Shown here: one piece after another, positions 57,236 to 64,000 of the stretch
Layout: each line of letters begins with the position of its first letter
How positions within the stretch are numbered: position 1 is the first letter of the stretch
DNA from: Ascaphus truei
Lineage: Eukaryota > Chordata > Amphibia > Anura > Ascaphidae
Direction of reading: 5' to 3'
DNA: 64,000 nt
Assembly (NCBI GenBank): GCA_036426205.1
Contig: CM071570.1
Span: 72,122,728-72,186,727, forward strand
Notes under the pieces: model-generated
The model's database searches: none
The model's input: only the letters and a program-made list of their open reading frames with translations
Told to the model about the DNA's origin: nothing
Program-made: the position numbers and the translations under genes

Positions 57236-58384
57236 TGTTTACCATCCCTGGTTTCTTTCACACAAGTTTATTAAAACATGACCACAAATAACAAATTTTA
57301 AACAGTCTCATAATCCTCCTTGTGACAAACACTCGGGCTGAATGCAGTAGAATCCTATCTTGGTAAGTGCCACACATAAGATATTGTATATAAAGAACAC
57401 TCTACCAACAGGTGGTAAAGGCAAAAATAATGCCTCCCACCTGTATGACCGGCCGGTCCACGCAATAAAGCTGACATGTCAAAGTAAAGCAAACAGCCAG
57501 AAACTCTGCACTAACTAAGGATCTGACAATGAGGTCAGATGCTGGGATTGAAAATCAGTAAACTTATAAATCAAATGGGAAGGAAATAAGCTATGCAGGG
57601 GTGTGAAGGTGAAAGGATAATACAATTAATGATGAACACACACTGGGGACCCAATAGGCAACACAATATGAAATTGGTAACCAGGCCACTCAGACATAAA
57701 ACGAGGTGAAGGTAACAGCTAAAGATCTCATTGCTGTGTGCTCCAAGTCAGGCTGGGGTAAGTATCAAAATTCAGCAAGATGAGGCAGTACTTAGCCAAT
57801 AAGTCCTCCGTCAGTCTGAGCACAGCAGTCCCGCATGTGTGGTGAACAAACAGGTTCCACTGCAGATAGAGCCATAGTCAATCCCGGAAGTGCAGGAGGC
57901 CACACGTGGTGGCGATGTGAGAGACAAACGGACAAACCCCGACGTACGTTTCGCCTCCGCTTTGTCAAGGGCTTGTTGGAGAGATGTACAACCAAGGTTT
58001 AACTAGCACCTCCCTGTGACATGACCAATAGGAAAGGAGCGCACTGAGGTAAGAAATCTGATTGGAGAGAGGTATAACCAAATAGAGTGGATATCAAACA
58101 ATACGTGTCCTATAGCCTGCTGGACTAAAGTTAAACATGGTTAAAAGCAGAACAGCTAAAAAACACTACAAGGCACAGTGAACGCATAATAATCATAATA
58201 AGACTAAAGCTAATATCAAGACAAACAATTACAAATAACTTACATTAATAAGCAAACCATGCTATTGTTTCCAATACAATACTCACAACGATATTGCTTC
58301 TCAATTACTGTAACGACTACAAAAACTCAACAATGAACACGATACCACAAATAATTTTAAAAAAAGAGAGACTGTTCTGTATTT

Positions 58385-58397
58385 GATAATATATATA

Positions 58398-58440
<43 letters not shown>

Positions 58441-58455
58441 TATATTTATATATGG
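58385..58455. repeat. (TA)n microsatellite
   Basis: Imperfect TA tract between the duplicated block and the hammerhead repeat. Confidence 0.9.
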
Positions 58456-58915
58456 AGAATGGGGAAAGACAGGGTTGCAGACCTGTCTAAGACATGCAAA
58501 TGAACATACAGTAATATTTACAGTTGCTTTATTCTTTACTGTGGAGGGTTTTTGTCACTTTTTTTACCCACCATAACCTTAATGACAGTGGTGATTACCT
58601 AGTCTAGTCTCAACCTGCTTGCCATTAGACCAGCCTCCACCTGATGATACCCATCAAGGTTGAACTGTATGTGAGTAGGTCTAATGGCTTTGCATCTCAT
58701 CTCAGCCTCTGTTTAAAAGCTGTGTTTAAACGCATGCATTGTTGTGTAATACAGCTTGAGAAAAAGTTGGCACTGAGTGCTCATTTGCATGTCATTTTTC
58801 CCAGAATCCCTTGCTGCATGGAAGCGCGGTATGCTGGGTGACAATGGGGAAAGACAGGGTTGCAGACCTGTCTAAAAATGACATCATGAACATACAGTGA
58901 TATTTACAGTTGCTT
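58456..58915 (+). repeat. Hammerhead repeat, forward, one and a bit units
   Basis: GGGGAAAGACAGGGTTGCAG occurs at 58461 and 58846, giving a period of 385 bp. It holds the octamer (58493-58500), PSE-like box (58568-58585), ribozyme remnant (58635-58675) and a downstream DSE-like ATTTGCAT plus CCCAGAATCCCTTGC block. It lies between TA-rich tracts. Several one-base losses relative to 14637-15047 suggest sequence error continues here. Confidence 0.75.
58635..58675 (+). ncRNA. Hammerhead ribozyme, damaged (HHR6)
   Basis: CTGATGA (58641-58647) and helix II are intact, but GAAAC reads GAAC and helix I is altered. The missing A abolishes the core as written. It may be a sequencing error, given the adjacent error-rich block. 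Confidence 0.6.
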
Positions 58916-58924
58916 ATATATGTA

Positions 58925-59196
58925 TATTAGACAACACAAAAATTAAGTAGCGCCAAAGAGATGTGAAATAACCCTAATAAATGATAAATATAACATATTT
59001 AAAATATTAAAATAAATAAAATTACCACAATTTACATAATAAATTCTACAAACCATAACGTGTAAGTGAAAAAAAGGAAAATCCAAATTGAATGTTCCAC
59101 TCAACAAATATCCAAGAGAAATATAGTCCAATAGAAGATCCAGGGAGCGTCTTTGCAGCTTTAAGGGGAGTGTTATAGCCAACCACTTTTGGAATC
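58925..59196. other. AT-rich flank of the PLE palindrome
   Basis: No feature recognised; not part of the inverted repeat. Confidence 0.4.
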
Positions 59197-61233
59197 TATG
59201 AACAAAAAACAAAACAAAGCGCAAGCTCCATAGCACGTAACTGAGTAAAAAATAAGGTACATTTATTTTAAAAAATCAGCAACCCATAAGTAATGTGCAC
59301 TTACAGGATTTCAAACAGAACCATTCGGGGGAGAGAATCTCTTATTGTGGTCATCTGCGGTGGTAGGGTGAGTCCCGGTTTCAGAGTGGATGTAAACACC
59401 CAGGTTCACCATGAATTGCAGCAAGATATAAAGGCATTCCAATGCCTGCCACGTCCTTGCTCCCTCATACAATGATTGCTAACACTTGAAATTACCGCCA
59501 GCCGGAGCGCAGGAAGCCAGGGACTCCAAATACACCACACAAACGTGATGACGTCACAGCTCTACGCGTTTCCTCACACTGCGGCGACTTCGTCAGGAGC
59601 TATGTGATTGTCAGGGACAGCCGTTAAATAGGCTGGATCAAGTAAACCTTTTTCACATTGGTATATAAGTTTCACCACAATCGTATAACTCTAAATTACT
59701 ATAATATCAACATACAATGAATAACAACAAAAAAACATCAATAACTATGTTGTTCACATCATACAATGAAAATAGCTAAAACTAAACAATTTAATTATGT
59801 ATAACTCAACTAACACAATGACATGTTAGAAAAAGCTGTCCCACTTTACCAATCTAAGTTTCATCATATGGAAAAACATATATATACCAAATTGAAATAT
59901 AAAACCTAAACCTATAATTTTAGTTTCACAAGATATAATAAATCAATATATTATATTAATATAATAAATGATATATAACAACCAAATACCACTACACCAT
60001 ATAAAAATGAATGATAGAAAAATCTAATAAAATTAAAAAAATATTAAATCAACCTATTTAATTCCTGTGTGATGAGACAACATTCACAAAAACATCTTTA
60101 CATATATGTACTAACAAAAATTATTAGATTAAATTCACATAGTGCATTATTAAAATTATAACTAATTCATATATAATAACAACAATGGTTAATAATAAAA
60201 TAACATATTATAAAAGATAAGGAAAAAAATGGATTAACTATAAATAAAAAACACCTACTTTAAGGAAATATCATATAATATGAGGAATCCCTCCAAAAAC
60301 ACAGAACCCCATCCTAGGATAGGGGGAGAGGAACAAAATAGCAACCAGAGCAGAAAGGCAGAGAACAGCAAGGCAGGAACTAAACCAGTGTGTAGTATCC
60401 AAGCACTCATTAAGACCCCTGGAGAAGTGTACCAAGTGAGTATTATCCAAAAAGACTCTCTCATACATAGTGTCTTAAATCTATCTCCACCTAATAGGTC
60501 ATACTCGGAATACTCTCAATACCCTAATAACAAGTCCCTTGGGACCTTTGTGTGACTTGGGAAAAATGTCGAGGAACACTGTGTGCCAGCACTCTCTTAT
60601 TGATGGAACGTCTGTGTTCCAGGAATCTGACACACAGAGCTCTTTTAGTGCGACCCACATATTGCAATTGACATGGACAAGATAAACATACACTAATATG
60701 TGGAGAGACAGTTGATTGAACTTTAAATGTATATTCAGACTTGTTGCTAAATGAAGAGAAAGTATCCGACAGATGCAGATGTCTACACATGACTCTAGAT
60801 CTGTCACATCACACAAGGTTCCAGAACCTAACTGTGAACCACTATTCTCACGACAGTATCACTATCACTTGGGGCCAAGATGTTCTTGATATTACCCTGC
60901 AGAAGACCAGTGGTGCCACAGTGGACAACTGGACTGCTGAGGTGCGGTCTGAGAGCAACAACTTTCCAGTGCGATTGATATTTGTCTAATTTTGTGGGAA
61001 TAACCATTACATTTTGTAATAAACTTAACCCCATAGTTTTTTTGTGTTGATATCTGCCAAAGGCATGGATTGTTTGCACTGTTTGAGCTTTGATTTAGCT
61101 AACAGATCCACACGTTCAACCGACCTGACCTTCTTGAATGCTCCTTCCTCCCGCAAGACATTCATACCCCTTTTGTTTGAAATAGTCCGATGAGACGACC
61201 GGCTTGCAGCTCAAACACCTGGTTGGACGAGCA
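59197..61233 (-). mobile_element. Penelope-like element 3' half, left arm of inverted repeat
   Basis: This arm is the reverse complement of 61304-63790. On the reverse strand it encodes, with frameshifts, the PLE C-terminal region: a GIY-YIG-like segment (QYVGRTKRALCVRFLEHRRS, about 60670-60590), then RESFW and GLNECLDTTHW near 60470-60390. A 3' untranslated region with a hammerhead (59558-59601) follows. It retains the uninterrupted site of the Harbinger-like insertion seen in the other arm. Confidence 0.8.
59558..59601 (-). ncRNA. PLE hammerhead, left arm
   Basis: Identical in sequence to 63384-63427: CTGACGA, GAAAC, GCGTA and helix I AGCTC/GAGCT. Helix II is imperfect (TCGC/GTGA with mismatched neighbours). 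Confidence 0.6.
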
Positions 61234-62085
61234 AAAAAGAGCACATTATTCCAAATGGCTAAGCAATATCCCCCTCAGTCAGTTTAATAGACTGAGGAGG
61301 AATTGCTCGTCCAACCAGGTGTTTGAGCTGCAAGCCGGTCGTCTCATCGACAATTTCAAACAAAAGGGGTATGATATGTCTCTGGTGCAGGAGGCATTCA
61401 AGAAGGTCAGGTCAGGTCGGTTGAACGTGTGGATCTGTTAGCTAAATCAAAGCTCAAACAGTGCAAACAATCCATGCCTTTGGCAGATATCAACACAAAC
61501 AACTGTGGGGTTAAGTTTATTACAAAATTTTATGGTTATTCCCACAAAATTAGACAAATTATCAATCGCCACTGGAAAGTGTTGCTCTCAGATCCGCACC
61601 TCAGCAGTCAGTTGTCCACTGTGGCACCACTGGTCTTCCGCAAGGGTCTAAATATCAAGAACATCTTGGCCCCAAGTAGACTTAGTGATACTTCAGTTGA
61701 GAATAGTGGTTCACAGTTAGTGTCTGGAAACATTAGGTGTGACAGATCTAGATGTCTAATGTGTAGACATCTGCATCTGTCGGATACTTTCTCTTCATTT
61801 AGCAACAAGTCTGAATATACATTAAAAAGTTCAATCAACTGTCTCTCCACATATATAGTGTATGTTTTTTCTTGTCCATGTCAATTGCTATATGTGGGTC
61901 GCACTAAAAGAGCTCTGTGTGTCAGATTCGTGGAATACAGACGTTCCCTCATTAAGGTAGTGCTGGCACACAGTGTTCCTCGACATTTTTCCCAAGTGCA
62001 CCAAAAGGATCCCAAGGGATTTGTTATTATGGGTATTGAGAGTATTCCGAGTACCCTATTAGGGGAGATAGATTTTAGACACTAT
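61225..62085 (+). pseudogene. PLE reverse transcriptase thumb, connector and GIY-YIG endonuclease
   Basis: The first frame (61225-61440) has IPLSQFNRLRRNCSSNQVFE and a helical stretch typical of the PLE region after the RT. The frame changes at a stop near 61440. The next frame (61429-62085) carries HWKVLLSDPHL, a Cys/His cluster (CDRSRCLMCRHLH) and the GIY-YIG core (IVYVFSCPCQLLYVGRTKRA, then Arg in LCVRF). In Penelope-like elements this domain nicks target DNA. The C-terminal helix is cut by the MITE at 62086; the left arm retains its counterpart. A stop, a frameshift and the missing palm make it inactive. Confidence 0.8.
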
Positions 62086-62485
62086 GGGGCTTATGCAGAG
62101 AGGAACGTTAAAAAAGTGTAAAATGGCTATAAAATAGCCACAGATTTGCCGTTAGTGAAGGTGTTATGCAGAGAACGTCGTTACCTCTGGTTACACATTT
62201 CGCCGAAAAACTGCTACTTGCCAACTTTTCCTGGAGACTTGAAACTCGCCATACTAATGCACATATTGGCGCGTTTGCGCGCTTCGGATCTTCTGGAATA
62301 GCACAATATATTAGCATGGCGAGTTTCAGGTTATCGCCAGGTGTTTGGCGACTTTTACTCTGCTGAAAACTTTTCTGCCGGTTTTAAAAAAACGCGCCAT
62401 TTTCTCCCGAGTTAAAGGATTTCTGGCAAGTTTTTTGGCCAGAAGATGGCGCAATTCCCTTTTAGATCCTCTCTGCATAAGCCCC
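62086..62485. mobile_element. Harbinger-like MITE with verified TAT target duplication
   Basis: Inverted ends GGGGCTTATGCAGAGAGG and CCTCTCTGCATAAGCCCC are flanked by TAT (62083-62085 and 62486-62488). The left arm of the palindrome shows the empty site with a single TAT (complement near 60473), so the insertion and its 3-bp duplication are directly confirmed. No coding sequence. Confidence 0.9.
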
Positions 62486-63383
62486 TATGTATGAGAGAGT
62501 CTTTTTGGATATACTCACTTGGTACACTTTCTCCCAGGGGTCTTAATGAGTGTTTGGATACTAGCACACTGGTTTAGTTTCCTGCCTTGCTGTTCTCTGT
62601 CTTTCTGCTATGGTTGCTAGTTCAGTTCCTCTCCCCCTATCCTAGGATGGGGTTCTGTGTTTTTGGAGGGGATTCCTCTATATTATATGATATTTCCTTA
62701 AAGTAGGTGTTATTTAATAGTTAATCAATTTTTTTCCTTTATCTTTTATAATTTTAGTTATTTTTTAATGTAACAATTGTTGTTAATATATGTAATTAGA
62801 TATAATGTTAATTAATGCACTATGTGAATTATTAATCTAATAATTTTTGTTAGTACATATAATGTAAAGATTGTTTTGTGAATGTTGTTCTCATCACACA
62901 AGGAATTAAATAGGTTGATTTTAATATTTTTTTAATTTTATTTAGATTTTTCTATCTTTCATTTTTATATGGTGTAGTGGTATTTGGTTGTTTATATATT
63001 CATATTATTATATTCTAATTAATATATTGATTTATTAATATCTTGTGAAACTAAAATTATAGGTTTAGGTTTTAATTTCAATTTGGTATATATATGTTTT
63101 TTTCCATATTTGATGAAACTTAGATTGGTAATAGTGGGACAGCTTTTTCTAACATATCATTGTGTTAGTTGAGTTTATACATAATTAAATTGTTTAGTTT
63201 TAGCTATTTTCATTGTATGATGTGAACAACATAATTATTGATGTTTTTGTTGTTGTTATTCATTGTAATGTTGATATTTATAGTAATTTTAGAGTTATAC
63301 GATTTGTGGTGAAACTTAGTACCAATGTGAAAATAGGTTTACTTGATCCAGCCTATTTAACTGGCTGTCCCTGACAATCACAT

Positions 63384-63427
63384 AGCTCCTGACGAAGTCG
63401 CCGCAGTGTGAGGAAACGCGTAGAGCT
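63384..63427 (+). ncRNA. PLE hammerhead, right arm
   Basis: AGCTC (63384-63388), CTGACGA (63389-63395), an imperfect helix II, GAAAC (63413-63417), GCGTA with a GUA triplet, then GAGCT (63423-63427). Helix I could extend with CAC/GTG beyond a small bulge. All core bases are intact; weak helix II lowers confidence in activity. Confidence 0.65.
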
Positions 63428-63785
63428 GTGACGTCATCGCGTTTGTGTTGGTGTATTTGGAGTCCCTGGCTTCCCTGCGCTCCGGCTGGCGGTAATTTCA
63501 AGTGTTAGCAATCATTGTATGAGGGAGCAAAGGACGTGCAGGCATTGGTTGCCTTTATATCTTGCTGCCAATTCATGGTGAACCTGGGCTATTTACATCC
63601 ACTCTGCAAACCTGGGACTCACCCTACCACCACAGATGACCACAATAGAGATTTCTCTCCCACGAATGGTTCTGTTTGAAATCCTGTAAGTGCACATTCT
63701 TATGGGTTGCTGATTTTTAAAATAAATGTACCTTATTTTTTACTCAGTTACGTGCTATGGAGCTTGCGCTTTTGTTTGTTTTTTG

Positions 63786-63787
<2 letters not shown>

Positions 63788-63832
<45 letters not shown>
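63788..63832. repeat. (TA)n microsatellite at PLE end
   Basis: TA repeat directly after the PLE right arm, the usual 3' neighbour of several elements in this window. Confidence 0.9.
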
Positions 63833-63836
<4 letters not shown>

Positions 63837-64000
63837 ATAAAAACACGTTAGAAAATGTACGATTATTACAATAATTCACATGAATTGTGAATACACAATC
63901 AAACGATATGAAAAAACCCTGCTGCTTCAACAAAAATAAAAGGTAAGATACTGAAATCTTTTATACCCTTCTGCAGGGATAACCAAACTAAGACCCGTGG
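63833..64000. other. No recognisable feature
   Basis: AT-rich sequence up to the window edge. Confidence 0.4.

Larger units (their letters stand above)
53781..58380. repeat. Second, indel-rich copy of 49114-53780
   Basis: The whole 4.67-kb unit is repeated head to tail in the same order: gag C-part, PLE insertion, gag N-part, LINE end, LTR and PLE relic. Differences are dominated by single-base losses and small insertions, many in homopolymers (for example CCTCTTTCCCC against CCTCTTCCCC). Substitutions are few. That pattern is typical of unpolished long-read sequence used for gap filling. Confidence 0.85.
61304..63790 (+). mobile_element. Penelope-like element 3' half, right arm of inverted repeat
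   Basis: Mirrors the left arm across a spacer of about 70 bp at 61234-61303. It includes the end of the RT region, a connector, the GIY-YIG domain, a 3' untranslated region and a hammerhead, and ends in TTGTTCATATATATA. A 400-bp Harbinger-like MITE at 62086-62485 lengthens this arm. The RT catalytic palm is absent from both arms. Confidence 0.8.

Noticed and set aside
53781..58380. An independent second gypsy element
   Set aside because: It shares every nested insertion breakpoint with 49114-53780 and differs mostly by homopolymer indels, so it is a duplicate or artefact.
60255..60468. Hydrophobic reverse-strand frame resembling a membrane protein
   Set aside because: It follows the PLE C-terminus in the palindrome arm and is 3' untranslated sequence of that element.

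Overview
This window looks like repeat-dense, intergenic or intronic DNA from a vertebrate with a large genome, most likely an anuran amphibian. The evidence is the mix of element families: Penelope-like elements (PLEs) with hammerhead motifs, a SCAN-type Ty3/gypsy element, L1 and CR1/L2 LINE relics, Tc1/mariner, Harbinger-like, hAT and TTAA-target MITEs, and abundant hammerhead repeats resembling newt satellite 2. No intact host protein-coding gene was recognised, and no tRNA, rRNA or CRISPR array. There is one assembly gap, 16597-16902.

Layout. 1-12.6 kb holds L1 ORF1 and ORF2 relics, a CR1/L2-like LINE 3' end, TTAA-flanked MITEs, an inverted-repeat element and CpG-rich patches of TGCGCATGCGCA palindromes. 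12.6-14.5 kb is a TTAA-type transposon whose interior carries a GC-rich gene-like segment. 14.6-16.9 kb holds the clearest hammerhead loci: a tandem dimer of about 0.41 kb units and a second subfamily copy. 17-32 kb holds PLE relics, a Tc1/mariner transposase relic, two Harbinger-like MITEs, long AT-rich sequence and simple repeats. 32-40 kb is mostly low-copy-looking sequence, possibly with conserved noncoding elements, plus two hAT MITEs and a PLE palindrome. 40.7-46 kb holds an inverted pair of hammerhead repeats split by a 932-bp CpG-rich insertion, a solo LTR and further relics. 47.5-53.8 kb is a reverse-strand Ty3/gypsy element (LTR, gag with SCAN-like domain and CCHC knuckle, protease, then integrase with no reverse transcriptase between), broken by a PLE-derived insertion, a LINE and a hAT element. 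53.8-58.4 kb is a second, indel-riddled copy of 49.1-53.8 kb that is probably an assembly artefact. 58.4-58.9 kb is another hammerhead repeat. 59.2-63.8 kb is a roughly 4.6 kb inverted repeat of the 3' half of a PLE with a GIY-YIG endonuclease domain.

Most interesting system. Several dispersed repeats share a monomer of about 0.4 kb with a type I hammerhead ribozyme. Three loci show a whole period (411, 404 and 385 bp) and four ribozymes look structurally complete by eye. Upstream of the ribozyme, at near-constant spacing, lie an ATGCAAAT octamer beside a STAF/ZNF143-like TTTCCCAGAATCCCTTGC block and then a CCACCATAAC-type box, 50-53 bp before the ribozyme. This resembles the DSE/PSE architecture of snRNA promoters. 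Newt satellite 2 combines a hammerhead with an snRNA-type promoter, so these repeats look like a dispersed, retrozyme-like counterpart able to make self-cleaved RNA monomers of about 0.4 kb. A second hammerhead lineage sits in the PLE 3' ends, often at the centre of palindromes. All folds were read by eye and not computed.
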